Program-made: the position numbers and the translations under genes
In this document: piece after piece, positions 29,511 to 37,876 of the stretch
How positions within the stretch are numbered: the first letter of the stretch is position 1
How the letters are laid out: the number at the start of each line of letters is the position of its first letter
Source: Opitutaceae bacterium
Lineage (GTDB): Bacteria; Verrucomicrobiota; Verrucomicrobiia; Opitutales; Opitutaceae
Assembly (NCBI GenBank): GCA_030648295.1
Contig: JAUSID010000140.1
Span: 110,445 to 174,444, forward strand
Direction: 5' to 3'
DNA: 64,000 bases
The notes under the pieces: model-generated
The model's input: the letters and a program-made list of their open reading frames with translations, nothing else
Database searches by the model: none
Told to the model about the DNA's origin: nothing

Positions 29511-30730
29511 AATCCGCCTCATCCCGCCGCGCCTTCCTGAAACACGCTGCGCTTGTCGGCGCCGCGTCCGCCGCTGTTCCGCTGATCGGCCAGACGCCGG
29601 CCGCCAAACCCGCGTCCGCCCCGCGACCAGAGGTCAAAATCACCGACGTGCGCGCGTACGTCGTTGACCGCGCAATTCTCGTCGAGGTGGTCAGTGATGC
29701 CGGTATTTCCGGATGGGGCGAATGCGCGTTCGACGGCGGCGTGCTCATGAAGACCTTCGTCGACCAGCTGCTGAAAAAGGAGATCGTGGGCCGGAGCCCA
29801 TTCGATGTGCGCAAGCTCTGGGACTGGATGTTTTTTGAAAACCACGACCTCGGTCCCGGCGGTGCATTGCCGAACGCGATCGCTGGCGTCGATCTTGCGC
29901 TCTGGGATTTGAAAGGTCGGTTGCTCAACCAACCGGTTTACAACCTTCTCGGCGGCCGTTATCGCGATCGCATCGCAGCCTACGGCAGCGTCCCGGTGCG
30001 CCGCGGCCGCGTCAGCGTGGAGGACTGCGTGAAGTCCTGTGTGAACTTTGTCCAGCAGGGGTTCAAGTGCATCAAAGTCCGCATGCAGATTCGCGAACAT
30101 TACCTCAATCCCGATCCCGACCCGACCTTCGCCTACGTTGCCGCCGTGCGGAAGGCGATTGGCGATGACATTGCGTTCATGGTCGACGCCAACAACGGCT
30201 ACTCGGCCCAGCGCGCCATCGCCACCGGAAGAAAGCTTTTCGAAAAGTGGAACGTGGCCTACTTCGAGGATCCAGTGAGCGATCAGAACCTTGCCGAGAT
30301 GGCGCAGGTGACCGCGGCATTGCAGGATCAGGACATCGTCGCGGGCGAAAAATGCTACACGCGGTGGCAGATCAAGGATCTCATGGTCATCGGCAATGTC
30401 GACATCGTGAACCCGGACGTCGTGAAGGTGGGCGGCATAACAGAAATGGACCGCATGGCGACGCTGTCCGCCTGCTTCCACAAGCCGATCCAGATGCACA
30501 ATACGCGGCCAACCCTATCGACCGCCGCCTCGCTCCACTGCATGGCTTCGACGCCGCTGGTCGCTCGCTTCATCGAATATCCCGAGGTCGGCACGACCTT
30601 TGAAGGGCTGATGCGACTCTTCCACAATCGCGTGAAGCTGCAGGACGGATGGCTGCATGTGCCGGAAGGTCCTGGACTCGGACTCGACGTGGATACCCGG
30701 GCGGTGCGCGCGTCGGCGAAGCCGGTATAA
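29507..30730 (+). CDS. Mandelate racemase/muconate lactonizing (enolase superfamily) enzyme, probable sugar-acid dehydratase, exported leader
   Basis: This 407-residue protein belongs to the enolase superfamily. The metal ligands are visible as D227 (VDANNGY), E254 (YFEDP) and E281 (AGEK). K190-V-R192 lies at the end of the second barrel strand, and H331 (IQMHN) fits a general base. 'PVYNLLGGRYRDRIAAYGS' is typical of the galactonate/mannonate-dehydratase-like branch. The expected reaction is dehydration of an aldonic or uronic acid to a 2-keto-3-deoxy acid; the exact substrate is not readable. Unusually, it carries an RR-motif leader (SRRAFLKHAALVGAASAAV), suggesting export, whereas most family members are cytosolic. 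Its start overlaps the previous gene by 4 bp, and an MFS transporter begins 2 bp after its stop. Confidence 0.87.
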   Translation: MKSASSRRAFLKHAALVGAASAAVPLIGQTPAAKPASAPRPEVKITDVRAYVVDRAILVEVVSDAGISGWGECAFDGGVLMKTFVDQLLKKEIVGRSPFDVRKLWDWMFFENHDLGPGGALPNAIAGVDLALWDLKGRLLNQPVYNLLGGRYRDRIAAYGSVPVRRGRVSVEDCVKSCVNFVQQGFKCIKVRMQIREHYLNPDPDPTFAYVAAVRKAIGDDIAFMVDANNGYSAQRAIATGRKLFEKWNVAYFEDPVSDQNLAEMAQVTAALQDQDIVAGEKCYTRWQIKDLMVIGNVDIVNPDVVKVGGITEMDRMATLSACFHKPIQMHNTRPTLSTAASLHCMASTPLVARFIEYPEVGTTFEGLMRLFHNRVKLQDGWLHVPEGPGLGLDVDTRAVRASAKPV

Positions 30731-30732
30731 TC

Positions 30733-32076
30733 GTGGCGGGCGCCAACAGGATTCAATCGCGGCCGTTGGCGGGCCCGCCGCCGTCTGGGGCAGTGCCGCG
30801 GCCGGCGCCGCCGCTTCGGCGGGCCTACTTCCGCTGGATCGTCTGTGGGCTGCTGTTCTTCGTCTCGGCCAACAACTACATGGATCGGCAGGTGCTCGGT
30901 GTGATGGCGCCGGAGCTGATCCGGATCTTCGGATGGTTGCCGGAGGACTATACGGCCATCGTGTTTTGGTTCCAGATCGGTTATGCGCTCGGGTTCATTG
31001 CTGCGGGCCGGCTCTTCGACCTGGTTGGCACCAGGTTGGGGTTTTCGGTGGCGGTCGCATGCTGGAGCCTGGTAGCGACATGGCATAGCGGATTGAGTAC
31101 GCTCTTCGGCTTCAAGGTCGTGCGCTTCCTGCTCGGGCTGGCTGAGCCCAGCCACATGCCCGGTAGCATCAAGGTCGTTGCGGAGTGGTTTCCGCGCCAC
31201 GAACGGGCCCTGGCGACAGGGATCTTCAAGAGCGGCTCGAACCTCGGCGCGATCCTTGTGCCTGTGCTCGTGCCGTGGATGTTCTTCACTCTCGATTGGC
31301 GGGCAACGTTTCTCATCACCGCCTCGACCGGATTTGTGTGGCTCATGTTCTGGCTGTGGCTCTATCGGTCGCCGTCGGAGAGCGCATGGGTTTCACGCGT
31401 GGAGTTGAACTATATCACGGGCGGCGAGCCCGAGCCATCCATCGAGCGCGTGCCGTGGCGGCTGTTGCTTCGACGTCGCGAGACGTGGGCCTATGTGAAT
31501 TTCAAGTTCATGACGGATGCCATCTGGCATTGGTACCTGGCGATGCTGCCGCTGTTTCTTAGCCAGCGTTTCGGGCTTGGCCTGGCCGAATTTGGCCTGC
31601 CCCTGGTGGCAGTTTATGTGATTGCCGACGTGGGCAGCATTGGCGGCGGCTGGCTTTCGTGGCGCTGGATTCGTCAGGGGTGGGACCTCACGCGCGCCCG
31701 CAAGGCGGCAATGTTAATCTGCTGCGCCTGCACCCTGCCGGTGATGCTCGTTCCAGAGGCGAAAAGTCTGTGGCTTGTCGTTGGTCTGGTCGGCCTGGCG
31801 CATGCCGCACATCAGGGGCTTACCTCCAATCTGTTCTCGACGGTATCGGATATGTTTCCCCGGCAGGCGGTGGCTTCGGTGGTAGGCTTCGGCGGCACCG
31901 CCGGGCAGATTGGCGCAGCATTGATGACGGTCCTTAGTGGCGTGGCGCTGGCGCGCACGGGCAGCCTGAGCGTGATGTTCTTTGCCGCGGGTTCGACGTA
32001 TCTGACGGCGTTTTTCATTTTCCATTTGCTGGTGCCGCGGCTGGCACCGCTTGATCTGCATAGCGGACCTAATTGA
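30733..32076 (+). CDS. MFS transporter, hexuronate/sugar-acid type (ACS family-like)
   Basis: This 447-residue, 12-helix permease is of the anion:cation symporter type (ExuT/GudP-like). 'RWIVCGLLFFVSANNYMDRQ' is the usual first helix with the conserved 'D-R' loop. 'GRLFDLVGTRLGF' matches the MFS motif between helices 2 and 3, and 'GSIKVVAEWFPRHERALATG' is typical of the family. It would import a hexuronate or aldonate with protons across the inner membrane. The proposed start is GTG at 30733, two bases after the dehydratase stop. The upstream in-frame sequence overlaps that gene and is rejected. The neighbourhood suggests that the product or substrate of the exported dehydratase is its cargo. 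Confidence 0.9.
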   Translation: MAGANRIQSRPLAGPPPSGAVPRPAPPLRRAYFRWIVCGLLFFVSANNYMDRQVLGVMAPELIRIFGWLPEDYTAIVFWFQIGYALGFIAAGRLFDLVGTRLGFSVAVACWSLVATWHSGLSTLFGFKVVRFLLGLAEPSHMPGSIKVVAEWFPRHERALATGIFKSGSNLGAILVPVLVPWMFFTLDWRATFLITASTGFVWLMFWLWLYRSPSESAWVSRVELNYITGGEPEPSIERVPWRLLLRRRETWAYVNFKFMTDAIWHWYLAMLPLFLSQRFGLGLAEFGLPLVAVYVIADVGSIGGGWLSWRWIRQGWDLTRARKAAMLICCACTLPVMLVPEAKSLWLVVGLVGLAHAAHQGLTSNLFSTVSDMFPRQAVASVVGFGGTAGQIGAALMTVLSGVALARTGSLSVMFFAAGSTYLTAFFIFHLLVPRLAPLDLHSGPN

Positions 32077-32172
32077 AACCGGCGATGCGGCGCCCGCGTC
32101 CGGCGCATGGCGTTACACCGCGAAAACGCCGCTGCCGGCCGGCTCGTCCGCGATCATCGAGGCAATCGCCAC
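32072..32172 (+). repeat. About 100-bp coding-derived repeat, copy 2
   Basis: This sequence begins at the MFS stop codon (ATTGAAACC at 32072) and closely matches 19388-19490 in DNA and in the protein it would encode (I-E-T-G-D-A-A-P-A-S-G-A-W-R-Y-T-A, then I-I-E-A-I-A-T-D-R-P-G-N). Here the frame continues to a stop at 32245 with 'SASLKQSWPVAK'. It resembles the end of an Ig-like or beta-sandwich domain of an exported protein. No start or signal is present, so it is a gene remnant or a mobile repeat built from one. The surrounding gap 32077-32470 contains this repeat and the palindromic element that follows. Confidence 0.6.
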
Positions 32173-32374
32173 CGATCGCCCGGGTAACAGCGCAAGTTTG
32201 AAGCAGTCCTGGCCCGTGGCGAAAGCCGCCGGAACGGACAAGTAGCCGACGAGCTTGTCCGCAATGAGGCGGTGGGAAGCGCGAGGCGAATGGGGCGGCG
32301 CTCGTTCTCTCCGCGTGCCTGCAGAACTAGAAAGTGAACGAGGCAGTTCGCCCGCCAATCATGGATGTATCTGC

Positions 32375-32473
32375 GAAAATGGCGCAGCCATTTTCATTTA
32401 GCAGCCTGTCGGCTCCGTCGGCCTCGCATTCGCTCGCCCAAAAATCGGATTTCCTAAGTCCGACAGGCTGCTA
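32375..32473. repeat. Composite palindromic intergenic element (copy 2)
   Basis: A perfect 9-bp stem GAAAATGGC/GCCATTTTC with a 3-nt loop spans 32375-32395. It is followed at once by ATTTAGC and a long palindrome with 14-bp perfect arms, TAGCAGCCTGTCGG (32399-32412) and CCGACAGGCTGCTA (32460-32473), separated by 47 bases. The architecture (short A4/T4 hairpin, then ATTTAGC opening a long inverted repeat that closes in GCTA) matches the element at 8070-8189. The last arm supplies the TAG stop of the sensor-kinase frame. A weaker repeat CTCGTTC/GAACGAG (32301-32307 and 32336-32342) lies to its left. Confidence 0.75.
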
Positions 32474-35191
32474 CCGCGTACCATTCATCGCGATGGCCCG
32501 CCCCTCCGCATACGCGCGGGCGAGGGCAATCGCCAGCGCTTCCGTGCGCACGGGCTTCGTCAGAAAATCATTCATGCCGGCGGCAAACGCGCGCTCGCGA
32601 TCGTTCGGCATCACGCCCGCCGTCAACGCGATGATCCACGGCCGCGTCGACACCGGGTGCTTCGCCCGAATTCGCCGCGTCGCTTCGCAGCCGTCGAGCT
32701 CGGGCATTTCCACGTCCATCAGGATCGCGTCGTAGTCCGCCAGCTCCGTCGCGGCCAGAGCTTCCAGCCCGTTGCCAACCGTTGTCGAGCGGTAGCCCAG
32801 CCGTCACAGCAGCAGGCTCGCGACGCGCTGGTTCACCGGATTGTCCTCCGCGATGAGCAGCCGCAGCGGGCAGCGCTGGCCCAGCGTGGAATCCACGGCC
32901 GCAGCCTCGGGCCGCCGGGAGGCGGCCGCGGGCCCCGTCTGGGGTTCAAGCAGCACGGTGAAATGAAAGGTGGAGCCGTGGCCGGCTGCGCTCTCCGCCC
33001 ACATCGATCCCCCCATCAGGATTGCCAGCCGCTGACTGATCGCCAGACCGAGCCCGGTTCCGCCAAAACGTCGCGTGGTGGAGGCATCGACCTGGGAAAA
33101 TGACTTGAACAGCCGTCCCATGCCTTCTGCCGGAATACCGATGCCGGTGTCGCGCACCGCGAATTTCAGCCGCTGGCGCGGCAGCGTCCCGTCCATCGGC
33201 TCGGCGCTCACGCTCACCCGTACCTCGCCGGCATCGGTGAACTTGATCGCGTTGCCGATCAGGTTGACGAGAATCTGCCGCAGTCGCGTGGCATCGCCGG
33301 CCACGTGTGCCGGCACCCCCGGCATCACTGTGCTTTCGAGCCGGATTTTCTTTTCCCGCGCCGGCGCGGCGAACAAATCGAGCGCGTCGTCGATGCATTC
33401 GCGCAGGTCGAAAGGTGCAATCTCGAGCTCGACGCGGCCCGCCTCGATCTTCGAGTAGTCGAGAACATGGTTGATGATGGTGAGCAGCGAGTCGCCGGAA
33501 GACTCGATCGTCCGGACATAATCGTCCTGCGTCGGCGTGAGTGGCGTGTCGCGCAGCAGCGCGGTCATGCCAATCACGGCATTCATCGGCGTGCGAATCT
33601 CGTGGCTCATCGTCGCGAGAAACTCCGACTTGAGCCGCGAGGCCTCCAGCGCCTGATCCCGCGCCCCCGCGAGGTTCTCCTCGAGCCGCTTGCGCTCGGT
33701 GATGTCCTCGATCTGGGCGATCGCGTGCAGCGGCACTCCCGCGGCGTCGCGGACGAGTGAGGCGGTGAGCCGAATCCATACGATGTGCCCGTCGCGGTGG
33801 ACGTACCTCTTCTCCATCTGATAAAAACGACGGCGCCCGGCGATCAACTCGCCCAGCAGCGCCAGATCGGCGGCGAGGTCGTCCGGATGCGTGATGTCCT
33901 GAAATGTCTTTTGCCGCAGTTCGGCGTCGGTGTGGCCGACGATTTCGCACAGCGATTTGTTCACGCGCAGCCAACGGCCATCGAGCGCCACGATCGCCAT
34001 GCCGATGCCGGCGAATTCGAACGCGTGGCGAAAACGCTCTTCGCTGGCCGCGAGTTCGGTGGTCCGGGCAGCGGCAATCGCGTTGGCCCGCTGGCCGACT
34101 GATTGCAGGCTGGTCACGAAGCCGGCGAGGAGGAGCGTCGCCAATGCCAGGCCTCCTGTGGCCCATATCGCTGGCGTTTTTTCCGCGGCAGGGAAATTGG
34201 GGCCGCGGCGCCAGCCAAGTTGGAAAGGCTGTCCGGCCATCATCATCTCCGTTACCCGTTCAAATCGCGGCAGCGTGCCGTCGCGTGGGCCGTCCGAGGA
34301 GTAAAGCGCTTGTTCGAGGCCGAGGCCGCCGGCCTCGAAGAAATGCAGGCGCAGTGTCTTTTCCATCGGGCCGAGTACTCCCTCGAGGAACAGGTCGGGA
34401 AACACCTGCGCGTAGACCCAGCCCAGGTGCGCTGCGCGGCGGCCGGCCAGGGTATCGATCGGCATGCCCTTGGTGTAGAGTGGTACGTAAAGGAGCAGGC
34501 CCGACCGCCGCTGCGTGTCGCGCGAGCCGGGAATCCGGCGATTGATCTGCGGCTGGCCGGTGTCGCGCGCAAGTTCGGCCGCCTGGCGGCGGGAAGGCTC
34601 CGTGGCGATGTTGCGGCCGATCGGCAGCTTGGCGCCCACATTTCCCTCGACGAGCGTGATGAGATAATTCGGGTCGCTCTCCCGGCCTGGCTGCGTCCCG
34701 GGGAAAGGGCTGATGCTCGGGTCGCGCTCACCGTCCGCCCGGGCGCGAGTCTTCCATTCCTCGATTCGATCCGGCGGCACAACCAGAATCACTCCCAGGC
34801 CGTTGATCCCCGGGTAACGCTGGCTGAGTTGCAGCGACGCCGCGTAGACGCGCCACTCCTCGCGATCGACCGATTTGGAGGCGGCGAAAAAACTCGTGCC
34901 GCCGTGGAGCGCGTCGATGTAGTTCGTCATCCGCACGCGGATCGCCGCCTGCGCCTCGGCCACGCGTTCGCTGAAGAACTCCTCCTGCCGGCGCAAAGCC
35001 GTGCGTTCGAAGAGCAGGTACATCCAACCGCTGAAGGCCCAACCCGCGAGCAGAACGAGGACCGGCAGCAGCCGCCCTGCGCTGACACGAAACTTGCCTG
35101 CTGCCCGGGCAGCGGGATCGGAAGGCGGTCGATTGCCGCCCGCGAGGCCGGGACTCATTGGTGGACTGTGGGTGGACTCCATGGTGAGCAT
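32471..35191 (-). pseudogene. Hybrid sensor histidine kinase with in-frame TGA in the receiver domain
   Basis: The frame encodes a membrane hybrid kinase. It has TM1 ([20 protein letters not shown]) and a CHASE-type sensor ('[20 protein letters not shown]', about residues 75-300). TM2 follows ('[19 protein letters not shown]'), then a PAS domain ('[20 protein letters not shown]'), HisKA with phospho-His about residue 530 ([14 protein letters not shown]), and HATPase_c (DTGIGIP, GTGLGL). The receiver begins with '[18 protein letters not shown]', then TGA at 32804-32806, then continues in the same frame with 'RLGYRSTTVGNGLEAL' and the phospho-acceptor 'AILMDVEMPELDG' to TAG at 32471. The stop would leave an active-looking kinase without its Asp. 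ATG at 35182 is an alternative start. No cognate regulator is adjacent. Confidence 0.85.
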
Positions 35192-35323
35192 CGAGCGCAC
35201 CACGGAGCGCGCCAAGTCAGCATTCAGAACGCCCCATGGCGAGTCCGGACCGCAGGAAAGTAGCTTCAGACCGCGATGGCCCACCGACTCCGATGCGCCG
35301 AATCGTTGGTGACCGACGGGGTC

Positions 35324-36616
35324 TTATTCGCGCCTGAACCGATCAAGCAGTTGCCGATTGGCAGGCAATACATGTTCGGCGAATTCCGGATGAATTGTTC
35401 CAGTAGGATCGCAAAGCCCGGGTTTCACCAAACCCGATGCCTTGCCGACTGAATCCAGGTGGCTGCAGAACCCATAACCAATAATGATTTTCGAATCATA
35501 GACCGCCTGCAAATAAGGCGGGTAAGCCTTGGCGGCATCTTCCCGGGTCTTCAAGCGGGCGGAGGTGGTAATATGGTGGTCGGAAATGAAGATCGGCTTG
35601 CCCGTCGTCTGGTGGACCCGTCGGTAAAGTTCGCCATCCAGTCTTTCGTTGAATGGAGGCTGCACGGCGATCGCGTCCACGTGCCGGCCGGCGGATCGCA
35701 GCAGTTCCATATTCAGTTGATCGTGCAACAGCCGATGACTGAAAAGCAGATGGTTGGGATCCGCCTTCCGGATCAGCGGGCCGACGAAGGCGTAGAAATC
35801 GTCGATCAGATGCAGCGCGAACTTCACGTCGTCCCTGTAAACTTCGGTCGGCCGCGGAAAGACCTGCGACTTGCCCGGTGAAAATCGCACGTCCGTCAGC
35901 CCGATACCGTAGTTTGCCGTGAACTCCACCTCTCTCCCCTTGTACTCGCTTCGGATCCACTTCAGGTATTCGTTCTTACCGGGCGTTCCCTCCGGCTGGC
36001 GGCGAATGGCCTCCGCCCAATTCAGCTCGGGGTTATCGCGGGCGGGGACGATCACGGGGACATCCCCGAGCATATAGGCAACAAGGTTTCGGTCCTCCTT
36101 CAACTGTCCGCAGGTCTCGGCGACGGTTTTGGCGACTTCCGACCGGAAAGCGGGATCATAAGGGTCGGGGTACCGGAAAATTCCAGGGGTGTCTCCGCGC
36201 TTGATTCGGTTATATAATCCAATGGAGATATTCAGGAAATCGAATGGATAAACATAGCTCAATGACCCTTTCTGAATAAAGGGAAGAGAGGCCATCCATC
36301 CATACGAGTTGAAATGGTAGGAGGCCAGGTCGCGGTTTATCCGCTCCACCCCGAATCGCTGGTTGACATGGTTCAGGCCCAGGCAGAAGTACGGTTTCCC
36401 CTCCGGATCGAACAGCGTCCACCTGCCATCCTGCATGCCGGTGGTGTAATACCCCGTCCCTTGGTGTGGGAGTTTCGGCTGCGCGGTGGCGGGCATCACG
36501 GCAGGTTTGGTCGGTTCGGTCGGGCCGCGGGGAGTGACTTGGGCGCCGGCGTGACTTGCCAGGATCCAAGCGAGCGCAACGCCAAGCATCCGGGAAAAAT
36601 GGAATTTCAATTGCAT
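35324..36616 (-). CDS. Secreted putative glycoside hydrolase, agarase-like
   Basis: This 430-residue protein has a signal peptide (MLGVALAWILASHAGAQ). The motif 'DGRWTLFDPEGKPYFCLGLN' is typical of the beta-agarase-like clan GH-A proteins often seen in marine and soil glycan degraders. Downstream blocks include 'YRDDVKFALHLIDDFYAFVG', 'NHLLFSHRLL' and 'KPIFISDHHI'. The acidic catalytic residues cannot be assigned confidently: the usual Asn-Glu signature is not evident in 'AYMLGDVPVIVPARDNPELN'. ATG at 36616 was chosen at the signal peptide; the longer frame overlaps the GH5 gene and is not signal-like. The gene starts 50 bp after the GH5 stop, so one operon with 36667-37833 is likely. The substrate is unknown. 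Confidence 0.7.
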   Translation of the reverse strand: MQLKFHFSRMLGVALAWILASHAGAQVTPRGPTEPTKPAVMPATAQPKLPHQGTGYYTTGMQDGRWTLFDPEGKPYFCLGLNHVNQRFGVERINRDLASYHFNSYGWMASLPFIQKGSLSYVYPFDFLNISIGLYNRIKRGDTPGIFRYPDPYDPAFRSEVAKTVAETCGQLKEDRNLVAYMLGDVPVIVPARDNPELNWAEAIRRQPEGTPGKNEYLKWIRSEYKGREVEFTANYGIGLTDVRFSPGKSQVFPRPTEVYRDDVKFALHLIDDFYAFVGPLIRKADPNHLLFSHRLLHDQLNMELLRSAGRHVDAIAVQPPFNERLDGELYRRVHQTTGKPIFISDHHITTSARLKTREDAAKAYPPYLQAVYDSKIIIGYGFCSHLDSVGKASGLVKPGLCDPTGTIHPEFAEHVLPANRQLLDRFRRE

Positions 36617-36666
36617 GGGAAATGGCGATTGGATCCGGGGTGCGTTTTTTCCCCGACACAATACTT

Positions 36667-37833
36667 TCATCGATCGTTGGCGACAAATTTCGGCTTCAGC
36701 CGGATCATCATTTGCGCCCAGGTTCGGTAGATGTGCTGGGGTAGGGTGAGTTTCTTTGCCTTTTCCAACACCGTGGCCTCTTCCGGCGTGAGGCCATCGT
36801 AGTGCCCGATCCAACCGCAGGCAATTTCGCGCGAGTCGCGCATGAATTTCTCCAGTTGGGCTTCGTTGCAGGAGAGCAAGAACGTCTCCTCGATCACCAC
36901 GGGTTTGCCCACCCCCACCTTGCGCAGTGCTTCCATCGCTTCCGCGGGCCGCTCCTGGTGCGGGTAAATATGCACCGAAATGAAATCGAGCGGCGGTGCG
37001 ATGTGCTCCGGCAAGAAGCCGGACAAATGCCTCAAGCGTTGCGACCACGGCAGCAAACCGACGGTAATCAGTGCCGCCGGGTCGTGTTTGCGGATCGCGG
37101 GGATCATCCGTCCCAGCCACTGTGCCACGATGGCCTCGCGGCTGCGGCCCGCCGGATCAATTGCAATATATTGCAGGAAATCATAATCACCGAAGAGGCG
37201 CCCCGATCTCCACTGGCCGGGCTCACGTTTTTTGGGGGGCGAAATCGGTTCGTTCATCAGATCGTAGCAGAACACCGCCGGACTTCCTGCGCCGGCTTCC
37301 GCTACCGCCGCCCAGAAGTTCGCCTGCGCCGTCCAGCGCGCCGCTTCGTCCATGTCATCATACCATGCCGGCGAATCGATCGGTCGATAGCAGGCGAGTC
37401 CCGTCACATCGACGTAGATGCCGACCTGCTCCGCGAGACGCAGCATGCGAATGTATTGCCGCAAGGCGGCCGGATTGGCCCGAGCGGGTGCGGCCATGAA
37501 TTTCCCAAACTGCAGGTGCACGCGTACGACGTTGGCACCGAGCTTTTTCATTTCACGGAAATCGCTGGCAAACGTCTCCCAGTCCTCGTCCCAAAAGTCC
37601 TCCATCAGCCGTCCGGCGTTGCCGTAATTCATTCCCCACGGGTGAAAGGGCGTCTTCGATTCGGCCCGGATGAAGCCGCGTCCGTCCGGCGAGACCACGA
37701 TACGTTCCAATTTGCCCTTGGGCGGCGCCGCCGCGGCGGCCGCGAATCCGAACGGTAAAGCGAAAATACAAAGCCCGGCCCGGAGGAGAGGGCGCGAGGC
37801 GACGAACCGGCAACACGTTCCGAGGAATTGCAT
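36667..37833 (-). CDS. Secreted GH5-family glycoside hydrolase
   Basis: This 388-residue protein has a signal peptide (LCIFALPFGFAAAAAAPP) and a retaining clan GH-A barrel. 'PFHPWGMNYGNAGRLMEDFW' is the typical first strand of GH5-like enzymes. The acid/base Glu is E195 in 'DLMNEP', and the nucleophile is E315 or E316 in 'VVIEETF'. 'DFISVHIYPH' carries the conserved His-Tyr pair. It would hydrolyse beta-linked glucan, mannan or similar polymers outside the cytoplasm. It lies between the esterase-like gene (39544, 43 bp upstream) and the agarase-like gene (50 bp downstream) on the same strand, consistent with a three-gene unit. Confidence 0.9.
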   Translation of the reverse strand: MQFLGTCCRFVASRPLLRAGLCIFALPFGFAAAAAAPPKGKLERIVVSPDGRGFIRAESKTPFHPWGMNYGNAGRLMEDFWDEDWETFASDFREMKKLGANVVRVHLQFGKFMAAPARANPAALRQYIRMLRLAEQVGIYVDVTGLACYRPIDSPAWYDDMDEAARWTAQANFWAAVAEAGAGSPAVFCYDLMNEPISPPKKREPGQWRSGRLFGDYDFLQYIAIDPAGRSREAIVAQWLGRMIPAIRKHDPAALITVGLLPWSQRLRHLSGFLPEHIAPPLDFISVHIYPHQERPAEAMEALRKVGVGKPVVIEETFLLSCNEAQLEKFMRDSREIACGWIGHYDGLTPEEATVLEKAKKLTLPQHIYRTWAQMMIRLKPKFVANDR

Positions 37834-37876
37834 TTGGGGCGATCCTTTTGCGGCGTTTACAGCGGCCTGAATCAGT

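Noticed and set aside
36617..37120. N-terminal extension of 168 codons for the agarase-like gene
   Set aside because: It overlaps the GH5 gene in another frame, and a clear signal peptide begins at 36616.
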